Source of the DNA: an uncultured Flavobacteriaceae bacterium
GTDB lineage: Bacteria > Bacteroidota > Bacteroidia > Flavobacteriales > Flavobacteriaceae
Direction: 5' to 3'
DNA: 64,000 nt
Assembly (NCBI GenBank): GCA_905181825.1
Contig: CAJIZJ010000010.1
Span: forward strand, 1 to 64,000
In this document: positions 1 through 9,781 of the stretch, in pieces
Numbering within the stretch: the first letter of the stretch is position 1
Layout: each line of letters starts with the position of its first letter
Made by a program: the position numbers and the translations under genes
Notes under the pieces: generated by a model
Databases searched by the model: none
What the model was told of the DNA's origin: nothing
The model's input: only the letters and a program-made list of their open reading frames with translations

Positions 1-260
1 AAGAAAAATTTGATTCTTATATGGTATGGAATGCCGTAGGAGGAAAGTCTTGGAAAGTTGGTGACAAGTACATCAGTCTGTTTGTGAGTTTAAACAATAT
101 TCTTAATACCCAATTTAAAACGGGTGGATTTGAGCAAGGGCGTAACGCAAATTACCAAACTCTGAAAGAAGATACGAGCGCGCCAACTCGTCGCTTTGGA
201 CCAAAATACTGGTTTGGTCGTGGGACCACTTACTTCATGAACCTTAACCTTAGATTCTAA
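1..260 (+). CDS. TonB-dependent receptor, C-terminal fragment (5' end outside window)
   Basis: Frame is open from the left edge (EKFDSYMVWNAVGG...) and ends in the typical outer-membrane beta-barrel terminal strand ...TYFMNLNLRF*. Confidence 0.75.
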   Translation, partial: EKFDSYMVWNAVGGKSWKVGDKYISLFVSLNNILNTQFKTGGFEQGRNANYQTLKEDTSAPTRRFGPKYWFGRGTTYFMNLNLRF

Positions 261-289
261 CAAAAAAATAAACATTAATTTATCATATT

Positions 290-1738
290 ATGAAAACAAT
301 AAATTTTAAAAACTATCTATTAGCGCTCTTAACGAGTGTTGCTATTATGTCTTGTGTACAAGACGATGATTTTTCGGTGCCAGAAAGTGTAGGGACGGAA
401 GAAAATATAGCGCTTACTGAACTACTTTCAGGAGATATAAACTTAGTCTCAATTTCAGAAGTTAAAGCGATGTATGACAGTAGCTCAGAAATGCCTTTTC
501 GAGTTGATACCAATATCGTAGTTAAAGGCTATGTGACTTCTTCAGATTTAACAGGTAACTTTTATAAAGAATTTTACTTGCAAGATAGCCCAGAGAATCC
601 AACGGCGGCTATCAAAATTATTTTGAGCCAAGTAGATTCTTACAACAGATTTAATAAAGGTCGTGAGGTATATATTAATCTAAACCCATTATTTGAGTCT
701 GGAGTACCAGGCGGATTGTATATTGGAGAAGAGCGTGTTGGAAATGAAGTTATTACTATTGGTGGTGGCACCGAAAGTGATCAATATGGTACGACTGTAA
801 CCAGTTTAACACAAAGTCAAATGGATGCGACATTAATCAGGTCTGAAATTACTGAAGAGATTGTTCCATTGAACGTTCAATTTTCTCAAATAGCAAGTGT
901 TCATGTTGGTATGTTTGTGCAAATTGATAATGTTGAGTTTGAAGATAATTTAGCCGGCCTTCGTTATTTTGACCCTTCTGAGGATTACGATACACAAAGA
1001 ACTTTACAGTCTTGTTCTGGGTTTAGCTATTCCAATATGAATCTTGAAACAAGTGGTTTTGCAAATTATAAAAATGAAATGTTACCAACTGGTAATGGTT
1101 CCGTTGCCGGAGTCGTTTCTAAGACTTATGATGGAAGTTCTTTGATTCTAGCCTTAAACACAACAGATGATGTAGACTTTAGTGGATCTCGTTGCGAACT
1201 ATTAAATGTTGATGATTTTGGAATTCTTTTTGAAGAAGACTTTGAAGCCTATGCAAATTTTGACCAGATTTCTGGTAATTGGACAAATTATATTGAAGAA
1301 GGTTCTAGAGATTGGATCGCAAGAACAACTACTGACACTGGTAATCCGGGAAGTAGAATCGCACAAATTAGTGCCTATAATTCTGGTGATGCAAGTACCG
1401 TTTCATGGTTAATTACGCCACAGATTGATTTAGACGCTCAGGAATTTGAGTTCTTTGACTTTGAATCTTCAAATAGTTTTAGTGATGGCAGTGAATTAGA
1501 ATTATTGATTTCTACAGACTGGGACGGAACAGATGCAAGTGTGTCTTCTGCCACTTGGACATCTCTTCCAGGGACCATTGTGCCAGACGCTACTTATTAC
1601 AAAGATTGGATCTACTCTGGATTAGTTGATTTAAGCCCTTATTCTGGGAATGCTCATATTGCTTTTAAATACACTGCCAATTCAGGCAATACAGGAACCT
1701 ATGAAATTGATAATGTTAAAGTATTGGTTCAAAACTAG
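290..1738 (+). CDS. DUF5689-type exported protein with C-terminal choice-of-anchor J-like domain
   Basis: Lipobox-like N-terminus (AIMSCVQ), OB-like segment VVKGYVTSSDLTGNFYKEFYLQD, C-terminal EDFE...GNW...WLITPQIDLDAQ...DNVKVLV; follows a TonB-dependent receptor. Confidence 0.75.
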   Translation: MKTINFKNYLLALLTSVAIMSCVQDDDFSVPESVGTEENIALTELLSGDINLVSISEVKAMYDSSSEMPFRVDTNIVVKGYVTSSDLTGNFYKEFYLQDSPENPTAAIKIILSQVDSYNRFNKGREVYINLNPLFESGVPGGLYIGEERVGNEVITIGGGTESDQYGTTVTSLTQSQMDATLIRSEITEEIVPLNVQFSQIASVHVGMFVQIDNVEFEDNLAGLRYFDPSEDYDTQRTLQSCSGFSYSNMNLETSGFANYKNEMLPTGNGSVAGVVSKTYDGSSLILALNTTDDVDFSGSRCELLNVDDFGILFEEDFEAYANFDQISGNWTNYIEEGSRDWIARTTTDTGNPGSRIAQISAYNSGDASTVSWLITPQIDLDAQEFEFFDFESSNSFSDGSELELLISTDWDGTDASVSSATWTSLPGTIVPDATYYKDWIYSGLVDLSPYSGNAHIAFKYTANSGNTGTYEIDNVKVLVQN

Positions 1739-1761
1739 TATTAATTTATATCTATAAATCT

Positions 1762-1792
1762 AAAAAACCTGTGATCTGATCACAGGTTTTTT
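1762..1792. terminator. Rho-independent (bidirectional) terminator
   Basis: AAAAAACCTGTGATCTGATCACAGGTTTTTT: strong stem with A/T tracts on both sides. Confidence 0.85.
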
Positions 1793-1806
1793 CTATATTG
1801 GCAACT

Positions 1807-2184
1807 ATGAATTTTTTCAACCAACTTTACCTGACCGTTTTTAGCCGTTTTAAAGGTCGTTTTAAGCAAAAAGCCAACACTATAGCATTGTACTATGTTT
1901 CTGTAGTAGAAATAGCATTACTGCTGCTACTTGGTGTATTTCTTATTAAGTTTTTAGATCAAATGAAAGTCGTCGTCATGTCGGGGGCCAATTCTTGGCT
2001 TCTTTTTATAATGACAGCGGTTTTTATTCACTTCAAAAACTGGCTCAGTTACAGTGGTCGTAAACGCCGTGTACTAAATGCTAAGCTCTCTAACAAAAAA
2101 GGCTTAGAGTATTCCCTGTTTATGCTCATTGTGCTCCCTGTTGGAATTATTGGGTTAGCCTTATTGATGTTACAAGCATTATAA
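1807..2184 (+). CDS. Small membrane protein, unknown function
   Basis: ORF 1798..2184; ATG at 1807 (MNFFNQLYL) preferred over the TTG at 1798. About three hydrophobic segments. Confidence 0.6.
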   Translation: MNFFNQLYLTVFSRFKGRFKQKANTIALYYVSVVEIALLLLLGVFLIKFLDQMKVVVMSGANSWLLFIMTAVFIHFKNWLSYSGRKRRVLNAKLSNKKGLEYSLFMLIVLPVGIIGLALLMLQAL

Positions 2185-2188
2185 AATT

Positions 2189-2220
2189 AAAAAAGCCTCA
2201 GCATTTGCTGAGGCTTTTTT
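2189..2220. terminator. Rho-independent (bidirectional) terminator
   Basis: AAAAAGCCTCAGCATTTGCTGAGGCTTTTTT between convergent genes. Confidence 0.85.
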
Positions 2221-2239
2221 AATTAAGTAATTTAATTAC

Positions 2240-4159
2240 TTATTGGTCATTTGGATTTCCTGATAAGATCAAGAATTCTGAGCGTCTATTTAGTTGGTGC
2301 TCTTCTTCCGTACAACGTCCACCACAGTCTATGCTAGGAATCGTTTCCCCTTTTCCAGAACCTGTTATTCTAGTGGCATCAATTCCTTTTGAAATCACAT
2401 ACTGAGCGGTAGTCAGTGCGCGTCTTTCAGAAAGAGATAGGTTGTAAGAAGCAGATCCTCTAGAATCTGTATGCGATTCTGCACTGATAACAATTGACTT
2501 GTATTTAGTCATTAACTGAACTAATTTGTCTAATTCAAATGCTGCCTGAGCAGTAATATTAGATTTGTCAAAGTCAAAGTAAATAGGATTTAAAATGACT
2601 TTGTTTGCAAGTATAATTTCTTCTATAGGCGTTAATAGTAGTTCGGCAGAAATCTCTTCTTCACTGGTTCCAGCTACTAAGGTAGATCCACTTTCGTAAT
2701 CTATTTTAGATCCCACAAGTTTAGTGTCTATATCACATTCGATGATGTATTCGACAATACCTTCGAAATTAGAAATTTTTGTCCCAAAAATATTACCCTC
2801 AGAATCTTGAATACTCACAGATGCTCCATCTAAGATTAATCCTGTTTTGCTATCTCTTACAGTCACCGTCATAAGGACATCACAGATTGGTTGAAGTTTT
2901 TTAATGGCGTAAATATCATCACTTCCCATTCCACCTTCTCTATTTGAAGACACAAATCCTTTTTCAGTTTCTTCATTAAAGCTAAAGGCAAAATCATCTG
3001 CATTTCCGTTCACTGGAATGCCGATGTTTCTTACAGGTCCTGCTTTTCCATCAATAATCTTAGTAAAAAACACATCCAACCCTCCTAGACCAAGGTGGCC
3101 ATTTGAAGAGAAATAAAGAGTGTTACTAGTGCTAATGAAAGGGAACATTTCTTGTCCTTCAGTATTCACTTTTTGACCTAGGTTTGTTGCTTCTCCAACA
3201 GAACCGTTTTCATCTATGGGCGCACTATAAACATCGAAATTACCATAGCCACCAATTTTGTCTGAAGCGAAATATAAGGTTTTGCCGTCTGCACTAACGG
3301 ATGGGTTTTTTACAGAATAGTTCTCACCATTTAATGATAATGGCTCTGCTTCTGACCATTGACCTTCTTGGTTTATAGATTTGTAGAGATGTAAAACACT
3401 GATTTTATATTTTGTTGAAGGATCTTTTTCATATATTTTATCATAAAAACTTTCACGAGAAAAATACATTGTATTTCCGTCAGGAGAAAAACTCACAGTC
3501 CCTTCATGGTACTTTGTATTAATGTTATCTTCAATAATTGAAGGCATTTGAAATTCACCGTCGTCATTTACAACAGCAGTATAAATATCTAAAAAGGCCT
3601 CAGTACTCCAGCCATAAGTTTTTCTGCTATTTCTATCGTTTCTAGCTGAGGTGATGTAAAGTTTACCATTTTTAAGAGTTCCTCCAAAGTCAGAAACTTC
3701 TGAGTTAATGGATAAGTTTTGAACATTAAATTTCTTTCCCTTTTCTAGTATTTTTGGTAAATAATTAGGATTGTCTCTAAAAGCTGTTGCTCTGTTGTCT
3801 GCCGGTCGCATTGAAGCGAACTTAGCCAATTGTACATTAGATTCTTCGTATTTACCATTGGCTTTAAGCATCTGTGAATAGTTGTAAACCATTTCAGGAT
3901 CTGTAGCAGTCTCAAGTGATTTTGCGTACCATTTTTCAGCCTCAACAGTGTTGAATACGTTATAATAGCTTTCTGCTAGTTGGCTATACACATAAGTATC
4001 CGCCTTTCCGTCTTCTACTAGTTTTAAATAATCTGCAGCAGCATCAACAAATTCAAATTTATTGAAATGTTTGTCTGCTTTTTTGGTGTCATTACCTTGA
4101 GCAGTTAGACTAGCACTAGTTAGTAATGTGATAATAAAAATTGATATAATATTTTTCAT
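2240..4159 (-). CDS. OmpA family protein with TPR-like and PD40/WD40-like repeats
   Basis: C-terminal OmpA motif IYFDFDKSNIT...ESHTDSRGSASYNLSLSERRA; repeated YFASDKxGGxGxxDVY segments. Confidence 0.9.
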   Translation of the reverse strand: MKNIISIFIITLLTSASLTAQGNDTKKADKHFNKFEFVDAAADYLKLVEDGKADTYVYSQLAESYYNVFNTVEAEKWYAKSLETATDPEMVYNYSQMLKANGKYEESNVQLAKFASMRPADNRATAFRDNPNYLPKILEKGKKFNVQNLSINSEVSDFGGTLKNGKLYITSARNDRNSRKTYGWSTEAFLDIYTAVVNDDGEFQMPSIIEDNINTKYHEGTVSFSPDGNTMYFSRESFYDKIYEKDPSTKYKISVLHLYKSINQEGQWSEAEPLSLNGENYSVKNPSVSADGKTLYFASDKIGGYGNFDVYSAPIDENGSVGEATNLGQKVNTEGQEMFPFISTSNTLYFSSNGHLGLGGLDVFFTKIIDGKAGPVRNIGIPVNGNADDFAFSFNEETEKGFVSSNREGGMGSDDIYAIKKLQPICDVLMTVTVRDSKTGLILDGASVSIQDSEGNIFGTKISNFEGIVEYIIECDIDTKLVGSKIDYESGSTLVAGTSEEEISAELLLTPIEEIILANKVILNPIYFDFDKSNITAQAAFELDKLVQLMTKYKSIVISAESHTDSRGSASYNLSLSERRALTTAQYVISKGIDATRITGSGKGETIPSIDCGGRCTEEEHQLNRRSEFLILSGNPNDQ

Positions 4160-4178
4160 AATTTTAGCTTAACTTAGA

Positions 4179-5090
4179 TTAGAAATAACGTGGAGATCGT
4201 GAAACTTTTGTGGTGAAGTTAAGATCAAAATTAATAAAGATTTCATGTGACGAATTGGTCACAATATCCAAATCTGAACGTATGGCATCATATGCATACC
4301 CAATTCTCATATTGTTGGACACTTGAAAATTAATCATCCCACTAAACGAATCTTGTAGGCGATAGCCTAGTCCAACCTCTACTATATTATACATAAAAAG
4401 ATTGGCGTTTATGTCATAACTAATAGGCGCATCGGTCGCGTATTTTAAAAGTGCATGAGGCTTTAATTTAAAGTTTTCAGATAAATCAAACACATAACCA
4501 GCAGCTGCAAAAAAGTGTTCGGATTCAGATCCGATTTTTCTACCCTGTGTGTCTAAATGCACACCATTTAAAATATTAGGTACTGATGCAGAAATATAGT
4601 ATTTGTTTGGTTTGTAAAAATAAACCCCTGCCCCAATGTTTGGCGTCATTTCATTAATATTAGATTGGAAGTTAGGGTCGAAATCGTCAATTAAATCCAA
4701 ACTTATTAACCCTATATCATGAAATGTAAACCCTCCCTTTAACCCAAATGCTAATTTGGTAACGGTTCCTACAGGAATTGTGTAAGAAAAATCTACATAA
4801 GCATTTGTTTCTTTTACAGGTCCAATTTGATCGGAAATCACAGAAAGACCTAAGCCTACTTGTTTTCCTACAGGCGAGTGAATGTTAAATGTAAATGTTT
4901 CTGGTCCACCATCTAATCCTACCCACTGACTGCGATACAATGCGCCGACAGATAAACCCTCAGTAGAGCCTGTGTAAGCTGGGTTAATAATGTTCATATT
5001 GTACATGTACTGCGTGTACTGAGGATCTTGTTGGGCATTCACCTGAGACGCCAACAGTATTGTAAATAAAAGTTTTACTAAATTTTTCAT
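4179..5090 (-). CDS. PorP/SprF family type IX secretion system membrane protein
   Basis: QQDPQYTQYMYNMNIINPAYTGSTEGLSVGALYRSQWVGLDGGPETFTFNIHSPVG is the signature N-terminus of the family. Confidence 0.93.
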   Translation of the reverse strand: MKNLVKLLFTILLASQVNAQQDPQYTQYMYNMNIINPAYTGSTEGLSVGALYRSQWVGLDGGPETFTFNIHSPVGKQVGLGLSVISDQIGPVKETNAYVDFSYTIPVGTVTKLAFGLKGGFTFHDIGLISLDLIDDFDPNFQSNINEMTPNIGAGVYFYKPNKYYISASVPNILNGVHLDTQGRKIGSESEHFFAAAGYVFDLSENFKLKPHALLKYATDAPISYDINANLFMYNIVEVGLGYRLQDSFSGMINFQVSNNMRIGYAYDAIRSDLDIVTNSSHEIFINFDLNFTTKVSRSPRYF

Positions 5091-5111
5091 TATAGTCAGT
5101 TGTTGTTTTGG

Positions 5112-8100
5112 TTAGTAGTTAAGGTATATCCAGCTAATAATTGGCTCTTTTTCTGATGCAAATTGAACTACATAGAAGTAAGTTCCTACAGGTAGTAAAT
5201 CGTTAGAACCGTCATTTCCATCACTAGCGTTTTGTCCACACCATTGATCCATGTAGTCATTCATTTCAAAGACTTTGATTCCGTATCGGTTGAATATTTC
5301 AATTTTAACAATGTCTTCCTTGTCTTCTAAGTGATCCAATTCTAAGCAATCATTCAGTCCATCCCCGTTAGGTGAAAGCCCTTGAGGCATATCCAAACAA
5401 TTAGCATTCATGTAATACCCTACTTCAATAATTGTTGCCGATTCACATGAGGACATGATGTCTGTTACAACCACAGTAATCATTCCGTTTTCTTGTTCTG
5501 CTGTGTGTGTGTAATAGTCATCTGACCCAGATTGGACTTCAACTCCGTCTACGTACCATGTATATTCTAGTTCGTCTCCCAAAAGATCCATGTTTAAAAC
5601 ATTAACCTCTAAATCAACGTCTTCATTCATACATTTTGTGAAGCTAGTACCTTCTTCAAGTTCAGGAACTATACTTTCAGTTACAGTAATCATAGTATCT
5701 CCGAAACACCCTGCTTCGTCAATAGCGGTAACTAAATAGTCTCCAAATTGCCCTGAAGGTACTACATAGGTATTATCAGGACCTGATTGTACATCCACTC
5801 CGTCATACGTCCAGTAGTAAGTCGTAGAGTCTGCAACGTCAGCGTCAACAGTCACTTCTAATATACTTTCATCTCCAGGACATTGGTAAACAATATCGCT
5901 AGCTGCAATTGGCTCTGGAGTCGGACTTATTTCAACAACTACTGTGTCCGTTACGGTCGCTGTTCCACCATTACATAAGTTATAGGTAATTGAAGCGGTA
6001 TAGGTTGTTGTTTCTGTAGGAGATACTGTTACAGTATCCTCATTTCCTAGCAAAGTAGTTCCTTCAAACCATTCAAATACGTAGTCGTCTGTTCCAAGAG
6101 ATGGTGTAAATCTCCAGAACTCATCAGTTGCTTCCCAAACGCTTGTGTTTCTCTCTGGTGGTGTGAATGCAATTGTATCCTCGATGTTTTGAACGCCTAC
6201 AACTGCTAATCCGTCGTTCCAAGTGTCACAAATTGGCTTGTCATAAATATTTATATCTATTGTATTTGAAGACTCATAAAGAATAATTTGAGAGCTTGAT
6301 TGTATGTCGTTACAAGAGAAATGACATATTTCAGAAAAATTGACTACAAATTGTCTAGATGGTGAGGATCCCAGGACCATATAGTTAATAGATCCACATA
6401 CACTAGGATCAATATCATGAGCGACCCCAAATATATTAGCCTCTGACAGACTTGTATTCGTTGAATTTGGTAAGGTGTCATCCGTGTCTATATTATAGCC
6501 ATTATAACTATCTGCGTTGTCTATTTCAAATGAAAGCACGCCGTTAGATCCTATTAATATTTGACTGTAGGTGCCTCCAAAGAAACAAAATTCAAAACCT
6601 AAGTCTATTACATCAGACCAGCGGTCATCAATCTCTAAGCTTGTTGGTACACCACCAGTTAATGGAGGGGAAGGACATCCTTGTTGAGTGGTAACGTCAT
6701 AAGAAGTGGTGTCTTGCCCTAATGGGTGGTATACAGCAGTCAAGTTTGTACTAGCGCCTTCACAAAATCCAGTATCCTCTCCAGCATATATAATTGAACA
6801 ATCATTTGGAGCTGGTGGACATAAAAATGTTAAATCTCCACTATTGATTGAACAGCTAGTATCATCTGAGTTAGTAACTGTAATATTAACATTTGAATTC
6901 GCTTCATAAGGTCCAAACGTGAACATCCCAGTTGATTGAGTCGTTTGTGCTGACAAACCATCAGTCATGCTTATGTTAACCGCTGACCCAAGGTCAGTCA
7001 AGTCAACATCTACATAAAACTCTTGGTTTGGTTCGCAAACACCTACAACTTCATAGGTTGCAGACTGTGTAACACATGTCTTACATGCTACAACAAAATC
7101 CCAAGGAATATAAGTATCAGAAGATTCACAACTTCCAAACCCATCAGAGTCAACTTCAATATAAACCGATGTTAATGTCGATTCTATGACAAGTCCTGCA
7201 AAATCGTCAAGATCAGAGTCATTGTTGTTAAATAAAACGGTTCCTGTGTTATCACTCCCATCATAGATAGTAAGATCATCCCAGAACCCTTCGATTGTTC
7301 CGGCATTAAAAGTTATTTTTAATGGAAATCCATCTGTTGAACTAAAAACCCAAAAGGTTGAATCATTAATTGTGTAACAGTAGTTAATATTTAAAACATC
7401 TACTCCACATTCAATGGTATAGTCTGTTTGTTGTGTTGTTGTAAAAGTTACAGGTCCAGACCATGTAGAGTAGCCATCATCAGCACCACAATCGGCACGT
7501 ACATATACATCGTATGTTGTTAAGAACTCCAGATCAGTAAACTGTGTTGAGTTTACCGTTGTTACAGTACCAGCAGCCGTTGGTGCAGGAGATCCTGTCG
7601 GTAAAATCACATACTCCCAAGAGTCATTTCCTGTACCAGGCGTCCAATTAAAATCTGCTGTTGTTCCAGAAATATTTGAAACATTCAATTGATTTGGAGG
7701 AAAACAACTAGGAGCAGGTGCACAAGAGATTAATATTTCATAACCTGATCTAACAACTGATCCATCACTGTCAAACACAAATGTTAAGGCACCTGTTGCA
7801 TGTGTAGATGAAATAGGATCAGGGATGTCAGTTCCAGCAAATTCCCCTACTACAATAGCAGTTATATCCGGTCCGTCATAAACGATCAAATCATCGCAGC
7901 AACCTTCAGTATTAAAACTAAGAAAAGTAAAAGTCACTAGGTCTCCATCATTTTCAGGGTATACAGTTACAGTTGTCAATTCATTACTTGAATAGTCTCC
8001 ATCAGCTCCACCAGAGTCGTATATAGTATCTCCACAGGCAGGGCTTGTTGTTATGTTTAAAGGGCCTGTCCATGTGCTTACGTCAGTAGCATTACAGATG

Positions 8101-9584
8101 GCTCTTATGTAAATTTCATAATCTGTTCCAGAGTCAAGTCCGGTAATTGTGAAAGGATTTGTTGTGATTGCAGTTCCTGCAGTAGTAGGAGTTCCAGTTC
8201 CTTGAGGTTGTATGATATATTCCCATTGGGTTTCTTCATTATTTACCGTCCATGAAACATCAACAGAACTAGCTGTAACAATAGATGCAGTTAAGTCAGT
8301 TGGCGCTAAACACTCAGGTTGCGGTGCACAAGAGATTAATATTTCATAACCTGATCTAACAACTGATCCATCACTGTCAAACACAAATGTTAAGGCACCT
8401 GTTGCATGTGTAGATGAAATTGGGTCTGGAATTTCTGTCCCATCAAAAACACCTACAATAGTAGATGATGTATCCGGTCCGTCATAAACGGTTAGGTCGT
8501 CATAGTTTGCTTCAGTATTAAAACTAAGAAAAGTAAAAGTCACTAGGTCTCCATCATTTTCAGGAAATACAGTTACAGTTGTCAATTCATTACTTGCATA
8601 GTCTCCATCAGATCCTCCGGAGTCATATAAAGTATCTCCACAAGCTGGATTGGTTGTAAAGCTAGCCATAGCCCAAGAACTATAAGTTCCGCCACAATCA
8701 GTCCTTATATATAGGTCATATGACGTATTAGAATAACAGCCTGTAATTGTTAAAGGATTATCAGAACTAGCGGTGCCAGTTTCTGCAGGAGTTTCACCTG
8801 AAATCAATAATTGATACTCCCATGAGGTAATTTCCGCTTCCGCTGTCCATGAAATGACAGCACCTGTTGCAGATGTACTATCAACTGTTAACATGCTTGG
8901 AGCGGCACAACTTGGGCATGATGCTGTAACATCAGCGACCTCACCATGAATACCTGAAGCGAGTTCTCCACCATCGCCGTTTAGGATTGCCCAAGAAACT
9001 TCAGCAGTCCATGTACCCGTAGTCCAGTTTGAAATTGAAATTTGTGAACCATCAGTTGCAGCAAATAATAAATTTTCAGTACTGCCAGAAGTTACACCAG
9101 CGTTAGCAGCAGTAGCTCCCGCAACAACTACAACGCCATCAACTAATATATCAACCGTTGATCCGTTCCATCCATCTCCATAAGAATCGTTCATTACAAA
9201 AGTGTGTTCACAAGCTGGTGGTGGTGTACAATAACCATTTGTCGTAGGGATTTCTCCATGACTACCCGAAGCTAGAGAAGTACCCTCATTATCTAGGATT
9301 GCCCAAGAAACTTCACCAGTCCATGATCCCGTAGTCCAGTTTGAAAGCGTAATTTCAGTTCCGGTCGCAGCTTGGAATACTAAATTTTCAGTACTACCAG
9401 AAGTTACACTAGCGTCAGCAGCAGTAGCTCCCGCAACAACTACAACGCCATCAACTAATATATCAACCGTTGATCCACTCCATCCATCTCCGTATGAATC
9501 GTTCATCACAAAAGTGTGATCGCATTGGCTGTAAGAAAATAGGGTAAAGCAAAACAGGACTATTAAAGTAGTAATATTTTTCAT
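5112..9584 (-). CDS. Giant T9SS type B (CHU_C) adhesin-like protein with tandem N-terminal domains and FN3/CUB-like repeats
   Basis: 1490 aa; signal peptide; C-terminus LSPNGDGLNDCLELDHLE...IEIFNRYGIKVFEMNDY...LLPVGTYFYVVQF...ISWIYLNY; repeated YDSGG(A/S)DGDY CUB-like and FN3-like units. Confidence 0.9.
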   Translation of the reverse strand: MKNITTLIVLFCFTLFSYSQCDHTFVMNDSYGDGWSGSTVDILVDGVVVVAGATAADASVTSGSTENLVFQAATGTEITLSNWTTGSWTGEVSWAILDNEGTSLASGSHGEIPTTNGYCTPPPACEHTFVMNDSYGDGWNGSTVDILVDGVVVVAGATAANAGVTSGSTENLLFAATDGSQISISNWTTGTWTAEVSWAILNGDGGELASGIHGEVADVTASCPSCAAPSMLTVDSTSATGAVISWTAEAEITSWEYQLLISGETPAETGTASSDNPLTITGCYSNTSYDLYIRTDCGGTYSSWAMASFTTNPACGDTLYDSGGSDGDYASNELTTVTVFPENDGDLVTFTFLSFNTEANYDDLTVYDGPDTSSTIVGVFDGTEIPDPISSTHATGALTFVFDSDGSVVRSGYEILISCAPQPECLAPTDLTASIVTASSVDVSWTVNNEETQWEYIIQPQGTGTPTTAGTAITTNPFTITGLDSGTDYEIYIRAICNATDVSTWTGPLNITTSPACGDTIYDSGGADGDYSSNELTTVTVYPENDGDLVTFTFLSFNTEGCCDDLIVYDGPDITAIVVGEFAGTDIPDPISSTHATGALTFVFDSDGSVVRSGYEILISCAPAPSCFPPNQLNVSNISGTTADFNWTPGTGNDSWEYVILPTGSPAPTAAGTVTTVNSTQFTDLEFLTTYDVYVRADCGADDGYSTWSGPVTFTTTQQTDYTIECGVDVLNINYCYTINDSTFWVFSSTDGFPLKITFNAGTIEGFWDDLTIYDGSDNTGTVLFNNNDSDLDDFAGLVIESTLTSVYIEVDSDGFGSCESSDTYIPWDFVVACKTCVTQSATYEVVGVCEPNQEFYVDVDLTDLGSAVNISMTDGLSAQTTQSTGMFTFGPYEANSNVNITVTNSDDTSCSINSGDLTFLCPPAPNDCSIIYAGEDTGFCEGASTNLTAVYHPLGQDTTSYDVTTQQGCPSPPLTGGVPTSLEIDDRWSDVIDLGFEFCFFGGTYSQILIGSNGVLSFEIDNADSYNGYNIDTDDTLPNSTNTSLSEANIFGVAHDIDPSVCGSINYMVLGSSPSRQFVVNFSEICHFSCNDIQSSSQIILYESSNTIDINIYDKPICDTWNDGLAVVGVQNIEDTIAFTPPERNTSVWEATDEFWRFTPSLGTDDYVFEWFEGTTLLGNEDTVTVSPTETTTYTASITYNLCNGGTATVTDTVVVEISPTPEPIAASDIVYQCPGDESILEVTVDADVADSTTYYWTYDGVDVQSGPDNTYVVPSGQFGDYLVTAIDEAGCFGDTMITVTESIVPELEEGTSFTKCMNEDVDLEVNVLNMDLLGDELEYTWYVDGVEVQSGSDDYYTHTAEQENGMITVVVTDIMSSCESATIIEVGYYMNANCLDMPQGLSPNGDGLNDCLELDHLEDKEDIVKIEIFNRYGIKVFEMNDYMDQWCGQNASDGNDGSNDLLPVGTYFYVVQFASEKEPIISWIYLNY
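7717..7814 (-). repeat. 98-nt exact direct repeat, copy 1 (CUB-like domain coding)
   Basis: Identical to 8323..8420 (ggtgcacaagagattaatatttcataacctgatc...gtagatgaaat). Confidence 0.9.
8323..8420 (-). repeat. 98-nt exact direct repeat, copy 2 (CUB-like domain coding)
   Basis: Identical to 7717..7814; offset 606 bp (202 codons). Confidence 0.9.
8900..9524 (-). repeat. Two tandem ~312-bp (104-aa) domain repeats
   Basis: CDHTFVMNDSYGDGWSGSTVDILVDGVVVVAGATAA... and CEHTFVMNDSYGDGWNGSTVDILVDGVVVVAGATAA...; nucleotide period 312 bp. Confidence 0.9.
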
Positions 9585-9628
9585 AAAATTAAATTGGTTG
9601 TTTTTAAAGAGAATGAAGATAATTAATT

Positions 9629-9656
9629 TACAATGTTAACTGTTGTTAACATTGTA
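9629..9656. promoter_or_regulatory. Perfect 12-bp inverted repeat with 4-nt spacer upstream of the giant adhesin gene
   Basis: TACAATGTTAAC-TGTT-GTTAACATTGTA. Confidence 0.6.
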
Positions 9657-9760
9657 TTAATAGTTTAAATGCGTATTTTATCGATAAAGTGCAGCTAGAT
9701 TAAAGCTGTGTGCATTATAATATTTAAAATTTTACTTCTTTTAATCTAGTTTTTAATATT

Positions 9761-9768
9761 TACCTTTG
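9761..9768 (+). promoter_or_regulatory. Candidate Bacteroidetes -7 element for hflX
   Basis: TACCTTTG matches TAnnTTTG, 13 nt before the ATG. Confidence 0.5.
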
Positions 9769-9781
9769 TGCAAACATATTT

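Noticed and set aside
313-513. Antisense 66-aa ORF inside the DUF5689 gene
   Set aside because: Fully overlaps a well-supported CDS; no motif or independent signal.
1206-1412. Out-of-frame + strand ORF (68 aa)
   Set aside because: Contained in 290..1738 in another frame; composition looks like a frame-shifted shadow.
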